Notes: generated by a model from the letters alone, not told the origin. Shown: positions 35,217 through 47,176, numbered from the stretch's first letter. The stretch is 64,000 bases of DNA from Magicicada septendecula (GCA_034769895.1 CM068375.1:255171542-255235541); one strand, 5' to 3'. A program made the numbers and translations.

Positions 35217-37085
35217 ATGTCGAATAAAAAAGAGCTTATAGAATATTTAAGGGCCAGGTCACTTGATGATAAAACCATATCTGAGCATAGTAGAGCCGTT
35301 AGGCGGAAATTCTGGGATAGAATTGAAAGTAATATTAACGAGGCAACTCGCTTAGGGCATAGTATTTCGTTGTTCGATATGATCGGAGAATTAGATTATG
35401 CATGCAATTATAGTGAAGATGACGAAAATGAAATTAGTAATAGCAACACTATTAGTCCAGAACATACTTCAGATAATTGCTGCGAGGAGATGAAAGCCGT
35501 GGAAGAAGAGATGATAGCGGATATACAAGGAGTTTCAGAGGAAAGTAAAGCCAGGGATGAGGAGATGATAGCCATTAGGCAGGAATTTTGGGAAGAAATG
35601 GACGCCGACAGAGAGGAGAGGATGGCGAAACTACAGGAGATGTCAGCTGATATTGAAGTAGATTTATCTGTTGAGAATATTGCACCTTGTGATAATTTTG
35701 AAGTACCAAGTGTCCTTGTGGAACATACTCTCAACGAAAGTAATATGGAAGTTAACCAAGATGTGACATCTGAAGGATTAACGGAGAACAGTAGCGTAGC
35801 AGGTGAACTTGAAAGTGATTATACAGAAACCACCTTATTAGGGCCTAGTAGTTCATATCTCGGTAAAGTCGAGTATTTAGATTCTGCATCGGATTGTAGT
35901 GAAGATAACAGAAATGAAATTAGTAGTAACAACACTATTAATCTGGAACATACTTCAGGTAAGTGCTGTGATGAGGTGATATTTTATAGTGTAACTGATA
36001 TAGCATGCGAGAACCGTGAACGTATGATAGGATCTGAAGCTATCATGGATGCGGACAGTGTATGCATAACACATAAAAATTCCGAACCATTAGTAGAGCC
36101 TGGAACTAGTATGGATACTAACGGTGCAGGTATTTATGGCACATGGCCTGATGATGAGGTACTAGATGAATCTATATTAGGTACTGAGGTGTTTACGGAG
36201 GACGGAGAGGTGAAGGATACTGGTGACAATAAGGTGACAACAATTATGGTAAATAATAATGAACCGCCGCGTAATCAGTTTCATGTTCAAACACCACAAA
36301 ATCAGCCGCAATCACAACAACATAAAAATACAACTCAGCAATTTAATACCAACTTATTAGCAACAGTTATTGAAAATGATTTAGTTGAAAAGCAGTTCAA
36401 TCAATCAAGTATGAAAAATGTTAGTTATAAGAATGAAACTGTTATGTATGGCCTATATCCTGCCGAAATTAGGGATAATTTAGTACGTAATAATGATAAT
36501 AGTAATAAACATGAGGGAAATATTAGGATTGAAAATTGCACCGACCTTATTGTCGAAGCAAAATTCAATGGTTATGTCGACGAGAGGTTGTCCGACAGTG
36601 GCACAGAAATATCGCTGTTGGACAAGCAGTTACGAAAGAGGTGTAAAAACCACTCTGTACAAATGCCGAGTCTGCAGGTAAGTCACACAAGGATAAAATC
36701 AGGAGCGTGTGAGTCGCAGGTAATTGAAAAACAGGCAATTAAAGCAACATACGAACAGGGTACGGAAGTTGATGCGACCGTCCTTGGAGTTAAAAAACTC
36801 GGACATAATATTATTTGGGAAGTTGATAAATTGAATAAACGGCATGCTGCATTGGAAGTTCAGAAAGAATTATTGCCAGCTAAAGTTGATTGTCGACCTC
36901 ACGTTATCAGGCTGGGACGCTCGAAAGATAAGATAACGAATAACTCACCGACCCCCAAGGTTCAGTTAATGAGTTGCGAGATAAGGCAATTACGGCGTAT
37001 ATTAAACAAATTGAAATCTGTATTTCCAAGTAAACGTGTGCGTTTCAAAACTGAGAAAAATTTATACAAAAAAACTCAGAAATAA
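35217..37085 (+). CDS. 622-aa Gag/protease-like protein, Element B copy 2
   Basis: Predicted protein identical to copy 1, with the same ATG, the duplicated 34-residue block and the DSG/NIIWEVD protease signature. A candidate primer binding site lies at 34834. Confidence 0.72.
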   Translation: MSNKKELIEYLRARSLDDKTISEHSRAVRRKFWDRIESNINEATRLGHSISLFDMIGELDYACNYSEDDENEISNSNTISPEHTSDNCCEEMKAVEEEMIADIQGVSEESKARDEEMIAIRQEFWEEMDADREERMAKLQEMSADIEVDLSVENIAPCDNFEVPSVLVEHTLNESNMEVNQDVTSEGLTENSSVAGELESDYTETTLLGPSSSYLGKVEYLDSASDCSEDNRNEISSNNTINLEHTSGKCCDEVIFYSVTDIACENRERMIGSEAIMDADSVCITHKNSEPLVEPGTSMDTNGAGIYGTWPDDEVLDESILGTEVFTEDGEVKDTGDNKVTTIMVNNNEPPRNQFHVQTPQNQPQSQQHKNTTQQFNTNLLATVIENDLVEKQFNQSSMKNVSYKNETVMYGLYPAEIRDNLVRNNDNSNKHEGNIRIENCTDLIVEAKFNGYVDERLSDSGTEISLLDKQLRKRCKNHSVQMPSLQVSHTRIKSGACESQVIEKQAIKATYEQGTEVDATVLGVKKLGHNIIWEVDKLNKRHAALEVQKELLPAKVDCRPHVIRLGRSKDKITNNSPTPKVQLMSCEIRQLRRILNKLKSVFPSKRVRFKTEKNLYKKTQK

Positions 37086-37500
37086 ATGTCAGGATATAGG
37101 GGTAAGAATGTGTAGTGATTTAAATATGTCAATTCAGGTTTAAATGTTGTATGTAAGATGGATCTGTGAATGAACAATAATCTAGTTTTGATAAGGAATG
37201 TTGTCTGTGTACCCTATGACCCTGCATAAGATTTCGTTATCTGTGTGTCAAGAACATGTGGGTTTGTTTTGGTTTGAAGGTTACCACGTGTCTTTTGATT
37301 TGATGCTTCTGTCAACGTGACAGTTGGAAATGTTAGTATTAATTGAGGATGTTTATTTGATTTTAGTTCGAGGGTATTATTATTATTTCAGGATTAGGAA
37401 GTTGTTTTGGTATATTGAAAAAAAAAATTTTTTTTATTTTTTGTTAGTTAACTAAAAAAAAAAAAAAAATTTTTTTTTTTATGCGGGAAGGAGTTAATCC

Positions 37501-39363
37501 TGCAACGAATCACAGGATCATGATAGGCGGGGCAAGTTCATATATTACACAGACAATGGACATTCATATTATATTGGTAGATGGTTAAGTTTGGTTGTTA
37601 TCAATTGTATTTAGTAAGGTTAAGGGTTTAGTTTAGAAAAACTGTGCATTATTATTTATGGTTATTCATGTACTGTGTTAGTGGAAATGTGCGCGCGTGC
37701 GCGAGTGGGAAACGTTTCCCGGGCGGTGCGTGAAGTATTATCGTTGTTTTGACATTGCTGAACTGAGACATGTGTATCGCTACAATCCCTATACCTGTCG
37801 GACTATTGTTTACGTTCATGTATATTATTAGTATGTAGGCAGTCATGCATGAGATACGAGTAGTCTGATTACCGCTATGCATGCTGTTACAAAGTAAATG
37901 CACTCTACTGCATGAAAAGTGCATGGTCACTTTTTACTCACCATGTGACTTCCATCCACCAATAGAATGCTGACTGGTGGTTGGAAATTTTCTTAAGCCT
38001 GTCGTTACACAGGCAGTTCTTCTACGCCATCTACCGCGAACGGAACGTGCACTCCTTGTACAAGATTCTACCGCTTGCAAGGTGTTGTAAAAACTATTCG
38101 TCGATAGTGAAACGGGAAGGCTCAGAACTGTGTATGTAGTACATCTGCACACAGTAGTGTTTTAACGCATTACGCGTATAATTACGACAGTTCTTCTACG
38201 CCATCTACCGCGAACGGAACGTGCACTCCTTATACAAGATTCTACCGCTTGCAAGGTGTTGTAAAAACTATTCGTCGTTAGTGAAACGGGAAGACTCAGA
38301 ACTGTGTGTGTAGTACATTTGCACACATCAGTGTTTTAACGCATTGTGCAAAATTACAAGCAGTTCTTCACTGCTGCTACCGCGAATGGTACATACAATC
38401 CTTGTACAAGACTCTACCGCTTGCAAGGATCTGTTAAGACTTTTCGGGGATAGTAACGCGTGTGACGCATAACAATTGATTTTATATCTGTACACACGAT
38501 ATTAATATTGTAGTATTACGTGTGTAAGAAGTGAGTGTAACTGTATCATTGTGCGAGATTTTCCGCAGTGACAGTATCATTAATTGTTACGCAATAGTTC
38601 CATCAAGACGTTTCCGTGCTAGTGCAAGATTTCCTCATAGGGTGGTCTGCTGATCGCGGTAGACCTTGGTATTCGCGAGAACACTTGAAGAAGCCGGAGA
38701 GGTATAAGCTCAATATACCGTTTTAGATTAAACTCACTGTCACCTGAGATATTACTTGGTCTTAAACTCTATATAAGTTTTGCGAGTAATAAAATCCGTA
38801 GTACCGTTGTGTGTGCGAAGTGTCGGATTCATCGTGGGAATTGCAGGACATCAGCCCAGCTGTTACAGGACATCAGCCCAGCTGTTATAGGACATCAGGC
38901 CAGCTGTTATAGGACATCAGCCCAGCTGTTATAGGACACCAGCCCAGCTGTTATAGGACACCAGCCCAGCTGTTATAGGACACCAGCCCAGCTGTTATAG
39001 GACCAGCCCAGCTGTTACAGGACGCCAGCCCAGCTGTAATCGTTTCTGGTGAAACGTCTGTCATTTGTAAGCTACACCTGACGAACCAACTATACCGCAG
39101 AGACCGGCCTTTCTCTTCAACAACATCATCGTGGGAGTCTTCTTATGTAACGTATCACGTCTTGCGTATGAACATTATTTAACATTTTAAAAGAAAGACT
39201 CTATATCAAACATTACATTCTGTACATTTCAAATATACCATATAAACTATAACTTGTGTTTGTACAATAAATAATCTTAAACCCTCCAATATAGACTTGT
39301 AATTTGAAATACACATACTATCATATCCTATGCGCCAATAGTTTAGTAATTTGTGTTGTCGCA
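37501..39363 (+). repeat. Element B LTR, copy 3
   Basis: 1863 bp. Shares with LTR 4 a substitution (CCTTATACAAG for CCTTGTACAAG) in the second 174-bp repeat, which LTRs 1 and 2 lack. LTRs 3 and 4 are therefore the closer pair. Confidence 0.8.
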
Positions 39364-39757
39364 TAGAGATATTATGGCGCTTAGCAACGTAGGGCTCGTA
39401 AATAGCGATAAATTTACGCTATTACATATTTGTCTATGAATATAAAATTTGTTGGAAAAATCCGACGTATAAATATAATTAACGTAATAATTGTATGTGT
39501 ATTGTTCATATGAAAAGCTGAGGATATAATTTTTCAAGTGTGCATATTCTCTTGTATATCATATATGAACAGATTTTATCAGTATATTGGAGGTAGATTA
39601 TTAGTTGTTGTATGTTAGATAAGGTATTTACATGTTGATGTTTTGAACTGCTTTCCGCGTGCATATAAACTGGTTACCATATGTTCTAATCTTGTTGTGA
39701 TAATAATAACTTGCTTTGAGTATAAATTACTAAATTTTAAAGTAATTTGTGATCACT

Positions 39758-41626
39758 ATGTCGAATAAAAAAGAGCTTATAGAATATTTAAGGGCCAGGT
39801 CACTTGATGATAAAACCATATCTGAGCATAGTAGAGCCGTTAGGCGGAAATTCTGGGATAGAATTGAAAGTAATATTAACGAGGCAACTCGCTTAGGGCA
39901 TAGTATTTCGTTGTTCGATATGATCGGAGAATTAGATTATGCATGCAATTATAGTGAAGATGACGAAAATGAAATTAGTAATAGCAACACTATTAGTCCA
40001 GAACATACTTCAGATAATTGCTGCGAGGAGATGAAAGCCGTGGAAGAAGAGATGATAGCGGATATACAAGGAGTTTCAGAGGAAAGTAAAGCCAGGGATG
40101 AGGAGATGATAGCCATTAGGCAGGAATTTTGGGAAGAAATGGACGCCGACAGAGAGGAGAGGATGGCGAAACTACAGGAGATGTCAGCTGATATTGAAGT
40201 AGATTTATCTGTTGAGAATATTGCACCTTGTGATAATTTTGAAGTACCAAGTGTCCTTGTGGAACATACTCTCAACGAAAGTAATATGGAAGTTAACCAA
40301 GATGTGACATCTGAAGGATTAACGGAGAACAGTAGCGTAGCAGGTGAACTTGAAAGTGATTATACAGAAACCACCTTATTAGGGCCTAGTAGTTCATATC
40401 TCGGTAAAGTCGAGTATTTAGATTCTGCATCGGATTGTAGTGAAGATAACAGAAATGAAATTAGTAGTAACAACACTATTAATCTGGAACATACTTCAGG
40501 TAAGTGCTGTGATGAGGTGATATTTTATAGTGTAACTGATATAGCATGCGAGAACCGTGAACGTATGATAGGATCTGAAGCTATCATGGATGCGGACAGT
40601 GTATGCATAACACATAAAAATTCCGAACCATTAGTAGAGCCTGGAACTAGTATGGATACTAACGGTGCAGGTATTTATGGCACATGGCCTGATGATGAGG
40701 TACTAGATGAATCTATATTAGGTACTGAGGTGTTTACGGAGGACGGAGAGGTGAAGGATACTGGTGACAATAAGGTGACAACAATTATGGTAAATAATAA
40801 TGAACCGCCGCGTAATCAGTTTCATGTTCAAACACCACAAAATCAGCCGCAATCACAACAACATAAAAATACAACTCAGCAATTTAATACCAACTTATTA
40901 GCAACAGTTATTGAAAATGATTTAGTTGAAAAGCAGTTCAATCAATCAAGTATGAAAAATGTTAGTTATAAGAATGAAACTGTTATGTATGGCCTATATC
41001 CTGCCGAAATTAGGGATAATTTAGTACGTAATAATGATAATAGTAATAAACATGAGGGAAATATTAGGATTGAAAATTGCACCGACCTTATTGTCGAAGC
41101 AAAATTCAATGGTTATGTCGACGAGAGGTTGTCCGACAGTGGCACAGAAATATCGCTGTTGGACAAGCAGTTACGAAAGAGGTGTAAAAACCACTCTGTA
41201 CAAATGCCGAGTCTGCAGGTAAGTCACACAAGGATAAAATCAGGAGCGTGTGAGTCGCAGGTAATTGAAAAACAGGCAATTAAAGCAACATACGAACAGG
41301 GTACGGAAGTTGATGCGACCGTCCTTGGAGTTAAAAAACTCGGACATAATATTATTTGGGAAGTTGATAAATTGAATAAACGGCATGCTGCATTGGAAGT
41401 TCAGAAAGAATTATTGCCAGCTAAAGTTGATTGTCGACCTCACGTTATCAGGCTGGGACGCTCGAAAGATAAGATAACGAATAACTCACCGACCCCCAAG
41501 GTTCAGTTAATGAGTTGCGAGATAAGGCAATTACGGCGTATATTAAACAAATTGAAATCTGTATTTCCAAGTAAACGTGTGCGTTTCAAAACTGAGAAAA
41601 ATTTATACAAAAAAACTCAGAAATAA
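39758..41626 (+). CDS. 622-aa Gag/protease-like protein, Element B copy 3
   Basis: Predicted protein identical to copies 1 and 2. Followed by the A/T mirror tracts (about 41958-42025) and the terminal LTR. Confidence 0.72.
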   Translation: MSNKKELIEYLRARSLDDKTISEHSRAVRRKFWDRIESNINEATRLGHSISLFDMIGELDYACNYSEDDENEISNSNTISPEHTSDNCCEEMKAVEEEMIADIQGVSEESKARDEEMIAIRQEFWEEMDADREERMAKLQEMSADIEVDLSVENIAPCDNFEVPSVLVEHTLNESNMEVNQDVTSEGLTENSSVAGELESDYTETTLLGPSSSYLGKVEYLDSASDCSEDNRNEISSNNTINLEHTSGKCCDEVIFYSVTDIACENRERMIGSEAIMDADSVCITHKNSEPLVEPGTSMDTNGAGIYGTWPDDEVLDESILGTEVFTEDGEVKDTGDNKVTTIMVNNNEPPRNQFHVQTPQNQPQSQQHKNTTQQFNTNLLATVIENDLVEKQFNQSSMKNVSYKNETVMYGLYPAEIRDNLVRNNDNSNKHEGNIRIENCTDLIVEAKFNGYVDERLSDSGTEISLLDKQLRKRCKNHSVQMPSLQVSHTRIKSGACESQVIEKQAIKATYEQGTEVDATVLGVKKLGHNIIWEVDKLNKRHAALEVQKELLPAKVDCRPHVIRLGRSKDKITNNSPTPKVQLMSCEIRQLRRILNKLKSVFPSKRVRFKTEKNLYKKTQK

Positions 41627-42044
41627 ATGTCAGGATATAGGGGTAAGAATGTGTAGTGATTTAAATATGTCAATTCAGGTTTAAATGTTGTATGTAAGAT
41701 GGATCTGTGAATGAACAATAATCTAGTTTTGATAAGGAATGTTGTCTGTGTACCCTATGACCCTGCATAAGATTTCGTTATCTGTGTGTCAAGAACATGT
41801 GGGTTTGTTTTGGTTTGAAGGTTACCACGTGTCTTTTGATTTGATGCTTCTGTCAACGTGACAGTTGGAAATGTTAGTATTAATTGAGGATGTTTATTTG
41901 ATTTTAGTTCGAGGGTATTATTATTATTTCAGGATTAGGAAGTTGTTTTGGTATATTGAAAAAAAAAAAATTTTTTTTATTTTTTGTTAGTTAACTAAAA
42001 AAAAAAAAAAAAATTTTTTTTTTTATGCGGGAAGGAGTTAATCC

Positions 42045-43845
42045 TGCAACGAATCACAGGATCATGATAGGCGGGGCAAGTTCATATATTACACAGACAA
42101 TGGACATTCATATTATATTGGTAGATGGTTAAGTTTGGTTGTTATCAATTGTATTTAGTAAGGTTAAGGGTTTAGTTTAGAAAAACTGTGCATTATTATT
42201 TATGGTTATTCATGTACTGTGTTAGTGGAAATGTGCGCGCGTGCGCGAGTGGGAAACGTTTCCCGGGCGGTGCGTGAAGTATTATCGTTGTTTTGACATT
42301 GCTGAACTGAGACATGTGTATCGCTACAATCCCTATACCTGTCGGACTATTGTTTACGTTCATGTATATTATTAGTATGTAGGCAGTCATGCATGAGATA
42401 CGAGTAGTCTGATTACCGCTATGCATGCTGTTACAAAGTAAATGCACTCTACTGCATGAAAAGTGCATGGTCACTTTTTACTCACTCACCATGTGACTTC
42501 CATCCACCAATAGAATGCTGACTGGTGGTTGGAAATTTTCTTAAGCCTGTCGTTACACAGGCAGTTCTTCTACGCCATCTACCGCGAACGGAACGTGCAC
42601 TCCTTGTACAAGATTCTACCGCTTGCAAGGTGTTGTAAAAACTATTCGTCGATAGTGAAACGGGAAGGCTCAGAACTGTGTATGTAGTACATCTGCACAC
42701 AGTAGTGTTTTAACGCATTACGCGTATAATTACGACAGTTCTTCTACGCCATCTACCGCGAACGGAACGTGCACTCCTTATACAAGATTCTACCGCTTGC
42801 AAGGTGTTGTAAAAACTATTCGTCGTTAGTGAAACGGGAAGACTCAGAACTGTGTGTGTAGTACATTTGCACACATCAGTGTTTTAACGCATTGTGCAAA
42901 ATTACAAGCAGTTCTTCACTGCTGCTACCGCGAATGGTACATACAATCCTTGTACAAGACTCTACCGCTTGCAAGGATCTGTTAAGACTTTTCGGGGATA
43001 GTAACGCGTGTGACGCATAACAATTGATTTTATATCTGTACACACGATATTAATATTGTAGTATTACGTGTGTAAGAAGTGAGTGTAACTGTATCATTGT
43101 GCGAGATTTTCCGCAGTGACAGTATCATTAATTGTTACGCAATAGTTCCATCAAGACGTTTCCGTGCTAGTGCAAGATTTCCTCATAGGGTGGTCTGCTG
43201 ATCGCGGTAGACCTTGGTATTCGCGAGAACACTTGAAGAAGCCGGAGAGGTATAAGCTCAATATACCGTTTTAGATTAAACTCACTGTCACCTGAGATAT
43301 TACTTGGTCTTAAACTCTATATAAGTTTTGCGAGTAATAAAATCCGTAGTACCGTTGTGTGTGCGAAGTGTCGGATTCATCGTGGGAATTGCAGGACATC
43401 AGCCCAGCTGTTATAGGACATCAGCCCAGCTGTTATAGGACACCAGCCCAGCTGTTATAGGACACCAGCCCAGCTGTTATAGGACCAGCCCAGCTGTTAC
43501 AGGACGCCAGCCCAGCTGTAATCGTTTCTGGTGAAACGTCTGTCATTTGTAAGCCACACCTGACGAACCAACTATACCGCAGAGACCGGCCTTTCTCTTC
43601 AACAACATCATCGTGGGAGTCTTCTTATGTAACGTATCACGTCTTGCGTATGAACATTATTTAACATTTTAAAAGAAAGACTCTATATCAAACATTACAT
43701 TCTGTACATTTCAAATATACCATATAAACTATAACTTGTGTTTGTACAATAAATAATCTTAAACCCTCCAATATAGACTTGTAATTTGAAATACACATAC
43801 TATCATATCCTATGCGCCAATAGTTTAGTAATTTGTGTTGTCGCA
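42045..43845 (+). repeat. Element B terminal LTR, copy 4
   Basis: 1801 bp. It has six instead of nine 22-bp units and CTCACTCACC instead of CTCACC near 42480. It ends at GTCGCA and is followed by a pure TA run at 43846-43868 in place of the leader and primer binding site. Confidence 0.85.
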
Positions 43846-43897
43846 ATATATATATATATATATATATAGGAATGTTAATTATTGACCGTATTATTAT

Positions 43898-44238
43898 ACT
43901 GTTAATGATTTCGAGGTTCGGTCATTAATCATGAAAACTCAGTTTTGCGACGTTTCGAGATTTATTCTTCTCATAATCTTGCCTACAACATTAAAATATA
44001 GTCTTACTACAATTAATTATTTGTAAGTGTGTATAGGTGTGTGTAAAGTCATACATTACTATAACTATTTACTTACATTAACTGTGAGATGAGCTACAGC
44101 AACCACATTACACTAAACACTTATCACTGTTCCATACTTATACACATATAACACATTACATTTGTATAGTGTTAGCGTTATGTAGTTATCTGACAGACTG
44201 CCACCGATATAAAATTTTTAATAGTACCTTAACTAGTA
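43898..44238 (+). repeat. Left inverted arm (pseudo-LTR) of Penelope-like element
   Basis: Matches the reverse complement of 46699-47040. On the minus strand it carries ATGAGA, a short AT-rich loop, then TCTCGAAACGTC (about 43949-43975). This resembles stem II and the GAAA core of hammerhead ribozymes reported in Penelope pseudo-LTRs, but the preceding CTGA box is not intact. Confidence 0.8.
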
Positions 44239-44279
44239 AGGTGTTCAGTATTCCTATAACCTGTAAACCATTGTCCATT

Positions 44280-44628
44280 TTAAAAAGAGTGAATAAGATT
44301 AGAATAACACTTGCTAAGACTTTGTACGTCCGTTTTCTTGTTAACTGAAAGGTGTTTATTCTTCTCTATTGTTAGCATTTCTAAGAATTGCCGTTTAAAG
44401 TGATTACTTTCTGCATGAATTACTTTAGCTTTATGAAACTGAAACGAGTGACCGTGTGTATGGGCGTGTTGTGTTAGGGCCGTGGGATCAGGTCTGTTAG
44501 TATTTACTTTCTGGCAGCTACATTTATGTTGATAAATACGTCTTTTGAAATACTGTTCAGAACAACCATAATATTTTTTTCCACAGTTTTCTTCACACGG
44601 TATTTCATATATTATGTTGGATCTTAGT
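44280..44628 (-). pseudogene. GIY-YIG endonuclease domain of Penelope-like element
   Basis: Minus-strand frame, out of register with the RT ORF. It begins with IIYEIPCEENCGKKYYG, the GIY-YIG-type nuclease core with Cys residues typical of Penelope endonucleases, followed by an FKRRIYQH block and a downstream QFLEML/EK block. It ends at the stop at 44280-44282. The RT frame stops at 44630-44632 and a stop sits just upstream in this frame, so a single small indel probably split one polyprotein. Confidence 0.75.
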
Positions 44629-44629
44629 T

Positions 44630-45913
44630 CTATTCATCCCTGTCTTTAGTATGCGTAAAACATTTATTATTGATAGTGTTAACGTTTTTGAAAGCTATTT
44701 TTGTATTGTGATTAGCATTAGTGAGGATCTTGGAAAGTCTTTCTGATAATGATTTGACATATGGAAGGGAAAAATATTTTTTAGTTGTAGTAGTGTTATC
44801 TTGATTACTGGATGTTGTATTCTGTCCTACAGGTGTATTACCATTTATTTGGTTATTAGTCACGTCTAAGTTATTTATTTGGGTTTTAGTGTTTTCTACC
44901 ATGTTATGATTATGTCTGTAACTTTCTCGCAATATTTTGCAAATTATCTTGTGGGGGTACCCATTTGTTAGCAATAAGTCTACTAGTCTATTATCAATTT
45001 CTTTTTTGTAGATGTCTGTTGTAAGTCTGTGTGCACGATTTATCAGATTTTTAGCAACATTAATTTTGTAGTGGTATGGACAATGACTCGTGTAATGAAT
45101 GTATCGTCCTGAGGTTTGTGGTTTTTGCCACCATTTTGTGTCAAGTTTACCATTGGCTTGGTGGAGTAATAAAACATCTAAAAATGAGATTGTGTTGTCC
45201 GATTTTTCTAATTCTACAGTGAAAACTATACGTGGATGAAAGTCATTGAATGTATCTATTATTATATTCTGCATATTAATCGGTATTGCTGTAATAATAT
45301 CATCAACAAATTTGTAAAGGAATGGTATATCAAATGGTACAGTGGGAAGTTTTTTATCAAGAATATACTCAAGATATATATCAGCCAAGATAGGGGCTAT
45401 TGGTGAGCCGATTGGGCATCCAAATAACTGTAAATAAAACTCATTGTTGAATTGAAAATATCCCCTCTCTAGGCATAACTTAAGTGCTTCTAAGAATTGC
45501 TTTTTAGGAATATTTGTGTGAGGTCTGAGTTCATCAAACCTGTCAGAAATAATTTTGGTTACTATTGGTACTGATATATTGGTAAAAAGAGATGATACAT
45601 CCAGTGAAATAAGTTGATACCCAGGAGGTAATTGAACATTGGATATCTTATCGTGGAAGTCAAATGAATCCTTCACGTTATACTTGTAGGTGGAGAGACG
45701 TGTTAGAATAGTGGCAAGATGTCTAGCTAATCCATATGTTGGGGAATTTATAAACGAAACTATGGGTCTGACTGGGTTCCCATCCTTATGGTTTTTTACT
45801 AGAGAGTACAACTTAGGGGAAGTTGGTGCGTTATTCACAAGTTTTCTGCAAGTATGTTCATCTATGTATTTGTTTTTTTGTAAGAACCGTACGTACTTGT
45901 TTGTATCATTCAT
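44630..45913 (-). pseudogene. Penelope-like reverse transcriptase (main frame)
   Basis: 427 codons open from an internal Met at 45913; the same frame is readable about 50 bases further upstream (QQLLNDHNTY...). It shows the Penelope RT core: LVKNHKDGNPVRPIVS (finger region, residues about 38-53), LDVSSLFTN with Asp105, CPIGSPIAPILAD (166-178), and FVDDI with Asp204/Asp205. Family members copy their RNA from a nicked target. The domain itself looks intact here, but the flanking frameshifts separate it from its N-terminal part and its nuclease. Confidence 0.85.
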
Positions 45914-46039
45914 CAGGCTGTGTGTGGGGTTACGTGAAACTTTTTTGTACGTATTATGGTCATTTAATAATTGTTGAGTTTTTTTTTATATATTCATCTT
46001 TATCAATTGCTACCGTTTGATTTGTTTTGTCAGTTTTAG

Positions 46040-46690
46040 TTATGTATATGTCTGGGTTGGAGCGTAGGAATTGTTTTTTTTTTTTTTTAATATCAGTTCA
46101 TCCCTATGTTTTATACCATTTTTATTCTTATTTTGATTTTGATAATTTGTTATCACATTAACACATTGGCCTCTGACTACTTCCCTGTCTTCTTCAATTA
46201 CACTGTGTTGGATGAAGTATTCTACATCACTAATTAAATTTTCTATCGGAATTTTGTTATTTATAAATGGAATGGAATATTTGGGTCCTAATGATAAGAA
46301 TTGTTTTATATCTACGGGGATGTCTTTTTTAGTCAAGTTCACAAACCATTTATCATTACCTATGATATTACATGTTTCTTTGTGTAATTTATTGAATTTA
46401 TTTATTTGACGGGTTTTAATTATTTCATGTTTTTGGTCATGTAGTATTTTTTGTTTTTCTTCAAATTCTACCATTACTGTGGGTGGTAAAATTGTTTTGC
46501 AGTAATCTCTACATTCCACTATGGTTTTTTCTGTTCCAATGATATTATAATTAGAGCTCTTAATTTCTAATTTAACAATGTTTTCTTAAATCTATTAATA
46601 GCATTCTCAAAGTCTTTGTAATATTTATGGTGAATATGACAAGTGCGATGTAATTTCTTAAAATAGTTATTAATGTGTGAGGTATATAGT
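46040..46690 (-). pseudogene. N-terminal region of Penelope-like polyprotein
   Basis: The main open piece (46040 to about 46570) has the KWFVNLTKKDIP and FLSLGPKYSIPF blocks found before the RT in this family. Further upstream, in another frame, the segment coding for YYKDFENAINRFKKTLLN (about 46570-46630) continues the protein toward 46690. Frame changes fall near 46575 and at the T-run near 46080. Confidence 0.7.
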
Positions 46691-46698
46691 TATTAATA

Positions 46699-47040
46699 TA
46701 CTAGTTAAGGTACTATTAAAAATTTTATATCGCTGGCAGTCTGTCAGATAACTACATAACGCTAACACTATACAAATGTAATGTGTTATATGTGTATAAG
46801 TATGGAACAGTGATAAGTGTTTAGTGTAATGTGGTTGCTGTAGCTCATCTCACAGTTAATGTAAGTAAATAGTTATAGTAATGTATGACTTAACACACAC
46901 CTATACACACTTACAAATAATTAATTGTAGTAAGACTATATTTTAATGTTGTAGGCATGATTATGAGAAGAATAAATCTCGAAACGTCGCAAAACTGAGT
47001 TTTCATGATTAATGACCGAACCTCGAAATCATTAACAGTA
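46699..47040 (-). repeat. Right inverted arm (pseudo-LTR) of Penelope-like element
   Basis: Partner of 43898-44238. It ends in CATTAACAGTA followed by TATATATAA. Confidence 0.8.
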
Positions 47041-47176
47041 TATATATAATGTCTACAACCTAAAGTGAAAAGGTATTATAACGTGTATTAATAAAATTCT
47101 AGTGTATGCACAAAAACGCATGTTATACATCAAAATAAAAAAAATATATACATTTTATTGTTTGTTTAAGTTAATT

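Larger units (their letters stand above)
28417..43845 (+). mobile_element. Tandem array of non-autonomous LTR retrotransposon, Element B (period about 4542 bp)
   Basis: Four LTRs and three internal regions: LTRs at 28417, 32960, 37501 and 42045; internal regions at 30280, 34823 and 39364. The outer ends are TGCAACG and GTCGCA (TG...CA), each directly next to TA microsatellite sequence, so the whole array occupies one target site. The lengths agree exactly: LTRs 1-3 are 1863 bp, and LTR 4 is 1801 bp because it has three fewer 22-bp minisatellite units (-66) and a 4-bp CTCA insertion. No pol ORF is present. Confidence 0.88.
43898..47040 (-). mobile_element. Penelope-like retroelement with inverted terminal arms
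   Basis: Arms at 43898-44238 and 46699-47040 (341 and 342 bp) are near-perfect inverted copies of each other. Between them, on the minus strand, lies coding sequence for an N-terminal Penelope region, an RT domain and a GIY-YIG endonuclease, in that order. The reading frame is broken at least four times, near 46575, at T/A homopolymers near 46080 and 45975, and near 44630, so this copy is inactive as it stands. Terminal pseudo-LTRs in either orientation are known for this family. Confidence 0.85.

Noticed and set aside
28417-43845. CRISPR-like interpretation of the repeated units
   Set aside because: Units are kilobase LTR retroelements and a 22-bp minisatellite with no unique spacers; the genome is eukaryotic.
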